From NCBI GenBank assembly GCA_024742495.1, contig JANSYJ010000003.1, positions 1-64,000 on the forward strand: a stretch of DNA of 64,000 nt, written 5' to 3'. This document shows positions 18,232-27,928 of the stretch, in pieces. A model generated the notes under the pieces. It was not told the DNA's origin, ran no database searches, and saw only the letters and a list, made by a program, of their open reading frames with translations. Source of the DNA: Bacteroidota bacterium (GTDB lineage: Bacteria > Bacteroidota > Bacteroidia > Flavobacteriales > Schleiferiaceae). Every line of letters starts with the position of its first letter. The stretch's first letter is position 1. A program made the position numbers and the translations under genes.

Positions 18232-18353
18232 AGGGAGTAGAATGTAAATTCTAGCCGTAAAACCCTCAGCTTAACCAAAATAATAAACCATTTGAAATTT
18301 TAGTTGAGTTCGGATTAGATTTAGTACCAAGACCTCTACCGAGGTGTTTTAAT

Positions 18354-18383
18354 AAGCCATCCTTTCGAAAGGATGGCTTTTTT
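18354..18383 (+). terminator. Terminator after the AhpD-like gene
   Basis: AAGCCATCCTTTCGAAAGG ATGGCTT at 18354-18379 is a perfect palindrome, followed by six T's. It lies 122 bases after the stop codon of the AhpD-like gene and ahead of the hybrid kinase. Confidence 0.85.
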
Positions 18384-18496
18384 ATTGAATTTAAGTCTAT
18401 GTTAATCAGGGCTTAAGCTTGATGTCTTGAATATTTACACCAATCTTGAAATCCAAGACCCCAACTCCTCACGTACATAAAGGAAATAATTTAACT

Positions 18497-20863
18497 ATGG
18501 GAGGTCAAATTAAACAGAAGATGGTCTTAGTTGCCATTTTTATCAGTTTTACAGGTAGTCTTTTTTCGCAGGAGCAAATCAAAGTTCAAACTTCGGTTTT
18601 TCAAGCTGGGGATCGCAATTATGAATTAGCCGAGATTAAGGCTTTTTCAAATCAAGGTTTTGTGCCATTGGCGGAAATCGGATCGGATCAGGGTTTTACT
18701 AATGAATACTTTTGGTTAAAGCTTAAGCTTGAAAACCCGGGAAATCAATCTTTTAATGGACTTTTAAGTACGGGCAGGCCGATTACTGATGAGGCAATTT
18801 TATACGATGGTGAAAAACAAATGCGCAGTGGCGATTTGGTGCCATTTAAGGATCGCGCTTATGCGCATCGACTAACTTCATTTCCCATTAGTCTAACTTC
18901 AGGCGAGTCTAAAGTACTTTACCTAAAGCTTAAAAGCGATGGCGAAACTTTGGATATCAATCCGCGCCTTCAATCGGCAGAAGCCTTTGCTTTTGAGCAA
19001 TACAAGCAGCAGCTTTTCCTCGGTTTATTTTATGGAATGCTGTGCATTAGCGCTTTAATCTACCTTTTCTTCTATACAAGCTTGCAAGAGCAAAGTTTCT
19101 TGTTTTATGTGGTTTACATTGGATCAATCGCCTTATTACAAGCATCTTTAGATGGATTGATCTACCAGTATATACTGCCAAGTGGTGGTTTTTTAGGAAG
19201 CAGAATCGTACTCATTACGGCAAGTTTGTCTAATTTCTTTCTTCTGAAATACTGTGCAAGCTTTTTAAAAGTAAAGGATCTCAGTCCGAAGCTTTATCGC
19301 TTTTATAAACTCTTTTACCTTTTAATCCCTGCTTCTGCTAGCCTTCTATTTATTAATGATGCCACTTTAAATTTGGCTTACCCTATCTGTAATGTAGTTG
19401 GTCTATTTAGCTTGGGCTTGATTTTAAGTTCGGTGATACACACCCATCGTAAATTACAGAAAGTAGATCCCTTCTTTCGCTTAGGGATACTATTCCTTCT
19501 TTTAGGTTTACTGGCCTTTATTCTGAACAATTTAGGTTTGTTACCTAATTACTTCTGGGTGAAAAACAGCGCTAAGGTGGGTATTGGCATGGAAGTGGTA
19601 TTTCTGTCTTTATCCATGACCAATTTAATTGGAAAATTACGTCGGGCTAAGGAGCAGTCGCAAAATGAGGCTCTAAAAAACGCCAAGGAAGTTTCTGCTT
19701 TTAAAAGTTATTTCATGTCCAATATCAGCCATGAGCTTAGGACACCTATCAATGCAATTTTAGGGATTTCTTCAGGCGAACTGGAGCAATTTAATCTGAG
19801 CAGTGCAGATCGAGAAAACTACCGTATAATTAGAAGCGCCGCCTATAACCTATTGAGTAATGTAAACGATATCCTCGATTTCGAGCAAATTGAAAAGAAT
19901 GAACTCGAATTAGACATGGACCAAAAATTTAATCCTCGCGCAGCATTAGAAGACCTTTGTGACTCCTGGTTATTTGAGGCAAATAAAAAGGATGTTAAGC
20001 TAAATTGGGCCATTGGTGAACGCCTACCACAATTTGTTAAAGGTGACGAAAAAAGGTTCAGTCAAATGATAAATCACTTGCTTAGTAATGCGGTGAAATT
20101 CACAGAGTCGGGTCAAATTAATGTGGCCTTACATGGGCAAGAAGAGCAGGATGGAAAAGCCAGTTTACGCTTAAGCATTAGCGATACAGGAGTAGGGATG
20201 ACGGAGAAGGAGCGCTTGGAAATCTTCGAGAGCTTTAACCAGATGAAGCGTGATAATAAGCGACGCCACGGTGGGTTGGGACTTGGCCTTACCATAGTAA
20301 AACACTTAGTTGGATTGTTTAATGCCAATTTGAAGGTGGAAAGCGAGCAAGGATTTGGAACTACCGTTCGTTTGTTCATCAATTTAGAGGTGGCTGAAAA
20401 CGAGAAAGAAGCAATTAGCCATGAGGAAAAGCTCGAGGACATTGTTGAAAATACCCCAGTAGAATCTAATGAGATAAAAATTCTTGTTGCAGAGGATAAT
20501 TTGATGAATCAAATGATCATGAAGAAAATTTTAGGTGATCAATCAAATATTAGCTTGGAGATGGCAAATGATGGCGCCTTGGCTTTGAAAGCAATGGAAG
20601 CTAAGAAGTTTGATTTGATCCTAATGGATTTACAAATGCCAAATATGGATGGATACGAGGCTTGTCAAGCGATTCGCAGCGGTGCCTTGGGACAGGAACA
20701 GAGCGAAATCCCAATCATAGCTGTTACCGCGGATGCCACTCAAGAAACCCGAAAGAGAGTTTTTGAAATCGGCATGAATGCTTACCTTACCAAGCCTGTG
20801 CGCAAGGAACAGCTGCTAGAGAAAATCTACGAATTAACTCGTACTATGAGAGTTGCTGTTTAA
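18497..20863 (+). CDS. 7TMR-DISM hybrid histidine kinase
   Basis: 788 residues from ATG 18497; an earlier in-frame TTG adds residues before the signal sequence MVLVAIFISFTGSLFSQ and is not used. Order: periplasmic 7TMR-DISM extracellular domain (about 30-165, with YFWLKLKLENPG), seven membrane helices (about 170-385), HisKA with His412 in SNISHELRTPINA, HATPase (DTGVGM, GGLGLGL), and a receiver with Asp711 in LILMDLQMP. The periplasmic domain of this family is thought to bind carbohydrates or similar ligands. The final response regulator is not next to it; only a small membrane protein follows. Confidence 0.92.
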   Translation: MGGQIKQKMVLVAIFISFTGSLFSQEQIKVQTSVFQAGDRNYELAEIKAFSNQGFVPLAEIGSDQGFTNEYFWLKLKLENPGNQSFNGLLSTGRPITDEAILYDGEKQMRSGDLVPFKDRAYAHRLTSFPISLTSGESKVLYLKLKSDGETLDINPRLQSAEAFAFEQYKQQLFLGLFYGMLCISALIYLFFYTSLQEQSFLFYVVYIGSIALLQASLDGLIYQYILPSGGFLGSRIVLITASLSNFFLLKYCASFLKVKDLSPKLYRFYKLFYLLIPASASLLFINDATLNLAYPICNVVGLFSLGLILSSVIHTHRKLQKVDPFFRLGILFLLLGLLAFILNNLGLLPNYFWVKNSAKVGIGMEVVFLSLSMTNLIGKLRRAKEQSQNEALKNAKEVSAFKSYFMSNISHELRTPINAILGISSGELEQFNLSSADRENYRIIRSAAYNLLSNVNDILDFEQIEKNELELDMDQKFNPRAALEDLCDSWLFEANKKDVKLNWAIGERLPQFVKGDEKRFSQMINHLLSNAVKFTESGQINVALHGQEEQDGKASLRLSISDTGVGMTEKERLEIFESFNQMKRDNKRRHGGLGLGLTIVKHLVGLFNANLKVESEQGFGTTVRLFINLEVAENEKEAISHEEKLEDIVENTPVESNEIKILVAEDNLMNQMIMKKILGDQSNISLEMANDGALALKAMEAKKFDLILMDLQMPNMDGYEACQAIRSGALGQEQSEIPIIAVTADATQETRKRVFEIGMNAYLTKPVRKEQLLEKIYELTRTMRVAV

Positions 20864-20899
20864 TGCCGCTTCAATTGCTTGTCTTAATTGTTTGAAAAG

Positions 20900-21319
20900 A
20901 TGAAAATTTATACGCGAAGGTCTCGGGTATACCGAAATCTCATTCTAGGCCTAATTTGGTTTGCTCTTATGGTTTCCAAGTTTTACTCTGGTGAGCAGGA
21001 GTTTGGCTCCTCTCATTTGGTTTATCTCCTGGCAGGAGTAATCTTCCTGGTTCTATTTTATATCGAGTTAACAAGGCCCTATATCCTAATTGCAAACGGG
21101 AAATTAGAGCAAGGAATATTTATTAAATCCAGCATAAACTTGAAGGAGATTAAAGAATGGCAGACACGCTCAGGAGTGCTTATTTTATCTGGCGACAATG
21201 CGCAAGTCCGGATTTTCCCTAACCGCATTAGTCAGAAAGATATGGAGCAAATTTATGAGCTTCTAAAAGCGGATAAATCTCCAGAGGAGCAGGAATTTAG
21301 AATGAATAATGACTTGTAG
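20900..21319 (+). CDS. Small membrane protein with possible PH-like domain
   Basis: 139 residues from ATG 20900 (a TTG four codons earlier is possible). Two membrane helices (about 15-30 and 41-59) are followed by a soluble part reading PYILIANGKLEQGIFIKSSI and LKEIKEWQTRSGVLILSG, a strand pattern like bacterial PH (YdbS/DUF304-type) domains. It starts 37 bases after the hybrid kinase and may be in its transcript. Function unknown. Confidence 0.65.
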   Translation: MKIYTRRSRVYRNLILGLIWFALMVSKFYSGEQEFGSSHLVYLLAGVIFLVLFYIELTRPYILIANGKLEQGIFIKSSINLKEIKEWQTRSGVLILSGDNAQVRIFPNRISQKDMEQIYELLKADKSPEEQEFRMNNDL

Positions 21320-21613
21320 CTTAGAGCTATTTTTCGATGAAGAGCAATTTTCTAGTAGATAGGCCATTGTAATCTACTTTATAGGTGGTGCAGCCAATAG
21401 ACCTAGTCAATTGCTTGTCACTTTAAGGCTAGACAAAGAACTAAATCTCAATATTACCGATCCGGGATTTTTGGGCTATGGATGCACCAAGACGGACATC
21501 TTAGACTTCGGGAGCTGGTCTTATTTAATTAATTGATGCACCTTCGGCCAGCGACAAGCATAGATATAAACTAAAAAATTAGTTGAAAAAGAATTTATTC
21601 TTTCCTTTGCTTC

Positions 21614-22774
21614 ATGTACTGGCGAATTACAGCTTTCATTTTGTTCTCTTTTTATTCCTTGTTTGGCCAGGAGGTAAATCCCTACCTTCAAATCGAGCAT
21701 CATCTTGGAAGCTATCAATTTGAGCGGGCTAAAGTGGCCTTGGAGGAGCTGCCCGATAGCTTAAAAGAGGAGCAGGACTATCATTCCTATCGGGCTCAAA
21801 TCGCGCGGGCGAGAGGGGACCTCCAGGAAGCGAAAAGCGCTTATGAGGCCTGGATTGGCTTGGATAGCAATTCGCTCAAAGCGTATTTAGCTTGGGCACA
21901 AGTCGAAAGTCAGGTACATAATTACCCTAAAGCGGCGAAACTATATTTGAGCCTCATTGCAAGGGATAGCCTAAATCCATATTTCTATAAATTATTGGCC
22001 TACCTCGAATTAAAGCGGGAAAGCAGCATTGGGGCCTTAATCGCTTTTGAGAAGGTCTTAGAATTAAACCCAAAAGATCAAGAAGCCGCTGCTCAACTGT
22101 CAAAGCTTTATTTAGACTTAGAGCAATTTCAATTGGCAGATAGTTTGTTAAAAGAGCATTTAGTTCTCGATAGTATGAGTCGACCTTTAAATAGGCTCTA
22201 CTTACAATCAGCCTTTCTGCAAAAGCAATACCCAGAAGCGGCAAATCGGGCTGCCTTTAGTTTAAAGGAATTAGGGGATAGCGGTTTAGCCATTTTGCGA
22301 ATGAGCGGCATAGCTAATTACCATATTCAAGAATGGTCTATAGCCACGCACTTACTGCTAAAAGCGCTAGACAGTAGTTCGGATAAAGAACAGATTCTAT
22401 TTTATTTGGGCATGATCCATATTGCGCGTGAAGAGCACCAAAAGGGTCAGGCTTATTTAAAACTGGCGATGCAAGAAGGGACATCTAAAGCAATGGCCGT
22501 TTACCAATTAAATTTGGCCCTGAGTTATGATGAGACAGCCAAGTTCCAAAAGGCAATCCCGCTCTATCAGGCGGTTTGGGAAAGTAGTCAGTCTCCTTTA
22601 ATGCTTTATTATCTAGCGCGAGCTTATGATCAGTATTATGCAGATAAGGGGCCGGCAAAAGATCACTACCAGCTATTTTTAAATAGCGTCGGTGATGATT
22701 ATTACCGCTATCAAGATTACAGCCGAAAGCGAATTGCCGAATTAAAACGCCAAGAGCATTTTAAAGCACCCTAA
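21614..22774 (+). CDS. Secreted TPR-repeat protein
   Basis: 386 residues with a signal peptide (MYWRITAFILFSFYSLFGQ). Helical TPR-type repeats fill the protein: AYLAWAQVESQVHNYPKAA, GALIAFEKVLELNPKDQEA, AAQLSKLYLDLEQFQLADS, and later ones to about residue 350. TPR proteins in the periplasm usually scaffold protein complexes. TTCCTTTG at 21602-21609, five bases before the ATG, resembles the TAnnTTTG -7 element. It is convergent with the DUF2167 gene at 18 bases; no shared terminator is seen. Confidence 0.85.
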   Translation: MYWRITAFILFSFYSLFGQEVNPYLQIEHHLGSYQFERAKVALEELPDSLKEEQDYHSYRAQIARARGDLQEAKSAYEAWIGLDSNSLKAYLAWAQVESQVHNYPKAAKLYLSLIARDSLNPYFYKLLAYLELKRESSIGALIAFEKVLELNPKDQEAAAQLSKLYLDLEQFQLADSLLKEHLVLDSMSRPLNRLYLQSAFLQKQYPEAANRAAFSLKELGDSGLAILRMSGIANYHIQEWSIATHLLLKALDSSSDKEQILFYLGMIHIAREEHQKGQAYLKLAMQEGTSKAMAVYQLNLALSYDETAKFQKAIPLYQAVWESSQSPLMLYYLARAYDQYYADKGPAKDHYQLFLNSVGDDYYRYQDYSRKRIAELKRQEHFKAP

Positions 22775-22792
22775 TTTTGCTTGCCAATTTTC

Positions 22793-23737
22793 TTAGTCCT
22801 GATCAGTATTATCCTTAGTATCGTCTTCTTTTTTCTTTCCTCCAAAAAAGCGACGGAAACCAGCAAATAGGCCAACTGCACCTACGGCAATGATTTTCCA
22901 AAACTTAAGGATTAGGGCAAAAAAGCCAACCTTGGCCAGTACCTTACCCGCTATTAAACCGCCAATTCCGTAGGCGGCAACTTCATCAAGATCAGGATTG
23001 AAATCGGCATAACGATGACCATCATTAAATTCAACCGATTCTAAAATGGCAGGCATATCCGCTTTTATTTGATCCAACAAATAAAGTCCACCGATAAAAT
23101 TCATCTCCAAGTAACCGCGTCGTCCTAAAATGCGCACATTATAGTTGAGTACATGAGCAGAATCGCCATCAAAAGAAAGCTCTTTAGCCCAATGTAATTT
23201 CTTAGTGGCCGCATCGTAATAAGGTGGATTGGCCCAACCGATAATATCAATGGTGGGGTAGCCTAATCGCTGGCGTTCCGCATTACTGGCACTTGCATCT
23301 TCCTGCATGGTCTCCAGCAATTCGTCGTAGTCAAGATCCTCAGCATCATCATCATCTACAAAGCCTTCGCGTTCAAAACTAATTAAGATGGCATAGGTGC
23401 TATCGTTTAAAACCGAAGTCCCTTTTGGGATCATCATGCCTATTAAGGATTCTTGCGGTGGATTATTCCAAACATCGGTAAGCACCTGCTTGGATTGCTC
23501 AGTAGCCAAATACATCAGTTGATCCGGCACCCTTAAAGTAGCTAAATCATTGGATAACATTATGGTGCCCTCTTCAAAATTGAGGGCATTATCTAGGCTG
23601 TCTTGAAACTCTTGATAGGCGTTTAATTGACTCAATAAATCAATAAAAGTGCTATCCATTGCCAGGGAATCATTTTCGTTGGCAACTGCGTTAAAACTAA
23701 TGAGGGCGAGGCAAAGACTAAGGAAGGTTTTTTTCAT
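22793..23737 (-). CDS. DUF2167 domain membrane protein
   Basis: 314 residues. Signal peptide (MKKTFLSLCLALISFNAVA), then a DUF2167 domain of about 200 residues with its usual markers (FEREGFVDDDDAEDLDYDEL, IIGWANPPYYDAATKKLHWA, LGRRGYLEMNF). One or two C-terminal membrane helices occur at about 255-295, and the tail is basic then acidic (KKKEDD). DUF2167 proteins are common membrane proteins of unknown function in Bacteroidota and Proteobacteria. The gene stands alone. Confidence 0.88.
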   Translation of the reverse strand: MKKTFLSLCLALISFNAVANENDSLAMDSTFIDLLSQLNAYQEFQDSLDNALNFEEGTIMLSNDLATLRVPDQLMYLATEQSKQVLTDVWNNPPQESLIGMMIPKGTSVLNDSTYAILISFEREGFVDDDDAEDLDYDELLETMQEDASASNAERQRLGYPTIDIIGWANPPYYDAATKKLHWAKELSFDGDSAHVLNYNVRILGRRGYLEMNFIGGLYLLDQIKADMPAILESVEFNDGHRYADFNPDLDEVAAYGIGGLIAGKVLAKVGFFALILKFWKIIAVGAVGLFAGFRRFFGGKKKEDDTKDNTDQD

Positions 23738-23928
23738 AATTGGTTTATAATAGCGGCAAAACTAGAATAAATATCAAAGGCTGGTTTTTACCGAATAGAA
23801 AAGGAGCCGAATTAGCGAAATAAAGCCTTGAATGTCAAAAAGGCCTTAAGAACATGGCCTAATTTTAACCAACTATAAAGGTGATAGAGGTTACTGCCTA
23901 TTGCCCTAAACAAAGTGACCTTTGCCGC

Positions 23929-24729
23929 ATGGAAATTATAGGATACATTTTGGCTATCGTGATGGGTTTCTCCCTTGGCTTATTAGGAGGAGGAGGTTCC
24001 ATACTTACGGTTCCAATTTTGGTTTATGTCCTAAATATTGAACCGGTATTAGCCACCGCCTATTCACTTTTTGTGGTGGGGTCCACTTCGGTAGTTGGCG
24101 CAATGCGCAAGAATAAGCTTGGTTTAGTGGACCTAAAAACGGGCTTAAGCTTTGCCATCCCATCGCTAATAGCGGTTTTTTTTACGCGCTATACCATAGT
24201 ACCTGCCATACCCGAGCAGCTTTGGGAGTTTAACAACTTTGTTTTAAGCAAGGAAATCGCCATTATGATTTTCTTTGCGATTATCATGCTCTTAGCGTCC
24301 TATTCTATGATAAGAGGACGAAAAGAGGGAGAGGTTGATCCTGAGCCCAAACCTTTAAACATTCCTTTGGTTTTAGTAGAAGGTTTAGTGGTTGGCATTA
24401 TAACCGGTTTAGTAGGAGCTGGAGGTGGATTTTTAATTGTACCAGCACTAGTTGTTTTAGTAGGACTACCAATTAAAATTGCGGTGGGCACCTCACTTTT
24501 AATAATAGCCCTTAAAAGCCTGATTGGTTTTTTGGGAGACCTTGGCAGCGGACAGGACATTGATTGGCTCTTTTTAGTGATTTTCAGTTCCTTCTCCATA
24601 GTGGGAATGTACCTTGGGATTTACACTACTAAATTTGTGAAAGGCGCTAGTCTTAAAAAGGGATTTGGTTGGTTTGTATTGATAATGGGGATTTTTATTT
24701 TATTAAAAGAAACGGTACTGAATGCCTAA
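23929..24729 (+). CDS. TauE/SafE-family sulfite or anion exporter
   Basis: 266 residues from ATG 23929; an in-frame GTG at 23881 adds a non-hydrophobic stretch with two cysteines and is not preferred. The double glycine-rich repeat of the family is seen in SLGLLGGGGSILTVPILVYV (residues 15-34) and again near residue 168 (TGLVGAGGGFLIVPALVV). Several membrane helices make it an inner-membrane transporter; family members export sulfite, sulfoacetate or similar anions. It lies 49 bases upstream of a persulfide dioxygenase-rhodanese gene, which supports a sulfur substrate such as sulfite. Confidence 0.88.
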   Translation: MEIIGYILAIVMGFSLGLLGGGGSILTVPILVYVLNIEPVLATAYSLFVVGSTSVVGAMRKNKLGLVDLKTGLSFAIPSLIAVFFTRYTIVPAIPEQLWEFNNFVLSKEIAIMIFFAIIMLLASYSMIRGRKEGEVDPEPKPLNIPLVLVEGLVVGIITGLVGAGGGFLIVPALVVLVGLPIKIAVGTSLLIIALKSLIGFLGDLGSGQDIDWLFLVIFSSFSIVGMYLGIYTTKFVKGASLKKGFGWFVLIMGIFILLKETVLNA

Positions 24730-24778
24730 TTTGACCCTTGGCGGGAAGATTTTAAATTTAAACTAAAGACAAATTATA

Positions 24779-26191
24779 ATGAATATAGATCAGATATACA
24801 CAGGCTGCCTTGCGCAAGGAGCTTATTATATTGAGAATAATGGAGAGGCGGTAATCATTGATCCTTTGCGTGAGGTTCAACCCTATATCGACCGAGCTAA
24901 TAAAGATGGCGCCAAGATTAAATACATTTTAGAAACGCATTTTCATGCTGATTTTGTGAGCGGTCACCTCACTTTGGCGGAGAAAACGGGAGCTCAAATT
25001 GTTTATGGTCCAACGGCTCGGCCAAACTTTCGAGCTCACATTGCCGCCGATGGTGAGGAGCTAAAAGTTGGTAAACTCACCATTAAGGTTTTACATACCC
25101 CAGGGCATACCATGGAAAGTAGCACCTATCTTCTTTTAAATGAAAATGGAAAAGAACATTCTATCTACTCGGGGGATACCTTGTTTTTAGGTGATGTTGG
25201 TCGTCCAGATTTGGCACAAAAAGCAGCGGATATGACCCAAGAGGAATTAGCGGGAATGCTTTTCGATAGTTTACGAACTAAAATTATGCCTTTGCCAGAT
25301 GAATTGATTGTATATCCTGGTCACGGTGCCGGTTCAGCTTGTGGAAAAAACATGATGAAGGAAACGGTGGATACTTTGGGCAATCAAAAGAAGGTGAATT
25401 ATGCGCTTCGAGCGGACATGACCAAAACCGAATTTGTAAAGGAAGTAACCGATGGACTGCTTCCTCCACCGGTGTATTTTCCTCAGAATGTAAAATTGAA
25501 TAAGGAGGGTTATTCCAGTATTGATGAGGTTTTAGCCCAAGGTTCTAGGGCCTTAGAGGCTGAGGCTTTTGAATTGGAAGTTGAACTTAATGAGGCCATT
25601 GTATTAGATGTGCGCTCTGAAGCAGAATACAGTCGCAGTCATATTCCTGGGTCGATCTTTATTGGTATCGACGGCGATTTTGCCCCATGGGTGGGGTCGG
25701 TGATTGGCGATGTAAAGCAGTCTATTTTGTTAGTATGCCCCGGCGGACGAGAAGAGGAAACAATTACCCGACTTGCAAGAGTGGGATTTGATAAGGTGCT
25801 GGGTTACTTAAAAGGAGCTATGCAAGCTTGGGAGAAGGCTGGTAAGGAAACAGATTCACTAGAATCGCTAAAAGCCACGGAAGCCCATATAAAATGGGAG
25901 CAGGAATCTTCTCCAATTATTGATGTACGAAAGGATGGAGAGTATTCCTCCGAGCATATCGATGGTGCCTTAAATATCCCATTAAACTATATCAATGAAA
26001 GGATGGCGGAGTTTCCTCAAGAACAGAAGTTTTATTTGCATTGCGCAGGTGGCTATCGCTCGGTAATTGCGGCCTCTATCTTAAAATCTCGTGGTTACCA
26101 CGATTTAGTAAATATTGAAGGAGGCTTTACCGCAATAAAGGAAACGGCTTTCCCAACCACGGACTATGTATGTCCATCAACTTTAAAGTAG
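24779..26191 (+). CDS. Persulfide dioxygenase fused to two rhodanese domains
   Basis: 470 residues. Residues 1-250 are an ETHE1-type metallo-beta-lactamase fold: THFHADFVSGH with His54, His56 and Asp58, TPGH with His110, SGDTLF with Asp133, and YPGHG with His182. Two rhodanese domains follow: about 262-352 with Cys320 in CPGGREEE, and about 368-462 with Cys422 in HCAGGYRS. The dioxygenase oxidises persulfides to sulfite, and rhodanese domains move sulfane sulfur (to thiosulfate with sulfite). The arrangement matches CstB, but here both rhodanese units keep a cysteine. The product sulfite could leave through the TauE protein encoded just upstream. Confidence 0.88.
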   Translation: MNIDQIYTGCLAQGAYYIENNGEAVIIDPLREVQPYIDRANKDGAKIKYILETHFHADFVSGHLTLAEKTGAQIVYGPTARPNFRAHIAADGEELKVGKLTIKVLHTPGHTMESSTYLLLNENGKEHSIYSGDTLFLGDVGRPDLAQKAADMTQEELAGMLFDSLRTKIMPLPDELIVYPGHGAGSACGKNMMKETVDTLGNQKKVNYALRADMTKTEFVKEVTDGLLPPPVYFPQNVKLNKEGYSSIDEVLAQGSRALEAEAFELEVELNEAIVLDVRSEAEYSRSHIPGSIFIGIDGDFAPWVGSVIGDVKQSILLVCPGGREEETITRLARVGFDKVLGYLKGAMQAWEKAGKETDSLESLKATEAHIKWEQESSPIIDVRKDGEYSSEHIDGALNIPLNYINERMAEFPQEQKFYLHCAGGYRSVIAASILKSRGYHDLVNIEGGFTAIKETAFPTTDYVCPSTLK

Positions 26192-26785
26192 ATGAATTCA
26201 GCATTTTGGGATAAGAAATACGACAAGCAAGAATTTCACTACGGTCTAGAGCCAAACCGCTTTATAGCCCTTATGCTCGAAAGTCGACCTCCCGGGCGAA
26301 TGCTTTTGGTAGGTGCCGGTGAAGGGAGAAATGCGGTATATGCCGCTAGTTTAGGTTGGGAAGTACATGCTATCGATATATCGAGTACCGCTCGCGATAA
26401 AGCTTTAAACTTAGCGGCCTCGAAAGGGCTAAAGATTCAGTATACGCTGGAGGATGCCTCTAAATTTGAAAGCGACTCTAAATTTGATGCGATAGCTTTG
26501 TTCTTCGCACATTTTCCACCAGAAATTCGACAAAGTATTCACCAAAAGCTAGCTAATTATTTAAAGCCGGTTGGCGAGCTTTGGCTGGAGGCTTTTGCTC
26601 CCGGACAGCTGGAATTTACTTCGGGTGGACCTAAAGCAGTTGAAATGCTATATAAGCCTGAGACCTTACAAAAGGATTTTGAGGCACTGCAAATTCGCCA
26701 GTTGGAAGTTAAACGCTATGAGCTTAATGAGGGCGAGGGGCATCGGGGCCTAGGTGAAGTTATTAGACTTAGAGCAGTACGATGA
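26192..26785 (+). CDS. SAM-dependent methyltransferase (TehB/TPMT-like)
   Basis: 197 residues, class I fold. N-terminus FWDKKYDKQEFHYGLEPNRF; SAM-binding motif LLVGAGEGRNAVYAA at 39-52; the acidic end of strand 2 is AIDIS. It starts on the base after the stop of the persulfide dioxygenase gene, so it is in that operon. This kind of small methyltransferase acts on thiols, tellurite or small metabolites; thiol or sulfide methylation is plausible from context but not shown by the sequence. Confidence 0.85.
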   Translation: MNSAFWDKKYDKQEFHYGLEPNRFIALMLESRPPGRMLLVGAGEGRNAVYAASLGWEVHAIDISSTARDKALNLAASKGLKIQYTLEDASKFESDSKFDAIALFFAHFPPEIRQSIHQKLANYLKPVGELWLEAFAPGQLEFTSGGPKAVEMLYKPETLQKDFEALQIRQLEVKRYELNEGEGHRGLGEVIRLRAVR

Positions 26786-26786
26786 C

Positions 26787-26822
26787 AAAAAAAAAGGCCC
26801 TCATTTCGAAGGCCTTTTTTTT
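26787..26822. terminator. Bidirectional terminator between sulfur operon and gcvT
   Basis: A-rich left arm ending GGCC (26787-26799) and right arm GGCC plus eight T's (26811-26822) with an 11-base loop. It sits directly after the methyltransferase stop and overlaps the gcvT stop region, serving both convergent units. Confidence 0.85.
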
Positions 26823-27897
26823 ATTTCACAAAAGGTGGTTTTGTTACAGTCGCCTTTAAGCGTTTATTACGCACCTCTATATAAATTTCGGTATCCGCTG
26901 CATTGTATGGTTTATTGAGGTAACCAAGCCCAATTGCTTTATTTAAGCTTGGAGATTGGGTGCCAGAAGTAACAATGCCTATTTCGTCTCCCTTTGCATT
27001 TAATATGCGATAGTCTTTACGCGGGATGCCACGATCTTCCATTATAAATCCGGTTAAGCGACGGTTTATACCAAGATCTTTTTGGCTTTGAAGAGCATCA
27101 GAATTAATAAAGTTCTTAGTGAATTTTGTAATCCATCCCAAACCTGCCTCTAGGGGAGAGGTTTTATCATCAATGTCATTGCCATATAAGCAAAATCCTT
27201 TTTCCATGCGTAAGGTGTCTCTTGCGCCTAATCCAATGGGCTTGATATCCTGATCAGCCCCAGCTTTAAAAATGGCTTCCCATAAAGCCTGAGCATTCTC
27301 ATTTTTAACATAAAGTTCAAAACCACCTGCACCAGTATAGCCAGTTGCGGAAATGATCGTTTCATAACCAGCCATTTTACCTTTTTCAAAGGTGTAGTAG
27401 GTCATATTGGCCAAATCCGTATCGGTAAGCGATTGCAGGGCATCTGTTGCCAGAGGACCTTGCACCGCAAATAGAGACCAGGCATCACTTTGATTATCTA
27501 AGGTCACCGTTTCTGGGCGATGTTGATCCAACCAATTGTAATCCTTCTCAATATTAGAAGCGTTTACTACTAAGAGGTATTCTTCTTCCCCAAGGCAGTA
27601 CACCAAAAGATCGTCCACAATACCGCCATCATTATTGGGCATGCAGCTGTACTGGATTTTCCCTGCTACTAATTTCGATACATCATTAGAAGTAGTTTTT
27701 TGCAAGAACTCTAAAGCCCCAGGGCCACTAACAAAAAACTCACCCATGTGACTTACGTCAAAAACACCCACTTTTTCGCGTACATGTAGATGTTCAACTT
27801 TAAGGCCTTCGTATTGAACGGGCATATTATATCCTGCAAAATCAACCATTTTACCACCCAAGTCCTGGTGTACCTGATCGAGAACTAGCTTTTTCAT
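26821..27897 (-). CDS. gcvT: Glycine cleavage system aminomethyltransferase (T protein)
   Basis: 358 residues, close to the usual 360-365. The family N-terminus is present (GGKMVDFAGYNMPVQYEG), with VFDVSHMGE, the catalytic acidic pair Asp95-Asp96 in GGIVDDLLVY, SATGYTGAGGFELYV and the C-terminal KPPFVK. It takes the aminomethyl group from the H protein, passes methylene to tetrahydrofolate and releases ammonia. Other gcv genes are not in the window. It follows miaE by 31 bases on the same strand. Confidence 0.96.
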   Translation of the reverse strand: MKKLVLDQVHQDLGGKMVDFAGYNMPVQYEGLKVEHLHVREKVGVFDVSHMGEFFVSGPGALEFLQKTTSNDVSKLVAGKIQYSCMPNNDGGIVDDLLVYCLGEEEYLLVVNASNIEKDYNWLDQHRPETVTLDNQSDAWSLFAVQGPLATDALQSLTDTDLANMTYYTFEKGKMAGYETIISATGYTGAGGFELYVKNENAQALWEAIFKAGADQDIKPIGLGARDTLRMEKGFCLYGNDIDDKTSPLEAGLGWITKFTKNFINSDALQSQKDLGINRRLTGFIMEDRGIPRKDYRILNAKGDEIGIVTSGTQSPSLNKAIGLGYLNKPYNAADTEIYIEVRNKRLKATVTKPPFVK

Positions 27898-27928
27898 TAA
27901 GAGGTTTTTGTGGCTTTCGCCGATGATA

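Noticed and set aside
21320-21613. Pseudogene between the PH-like and TPR genes
   Set aside because: Translated fragments in both directions are short and broken and resemble no family. Treated as ordinary intergenic DNA.
24730-24778. Riboswitch or attenuator ahead of the persulfide dioxygenase gene
   Set aside because: Only 49 bases and no stem-loop or T-run visible.
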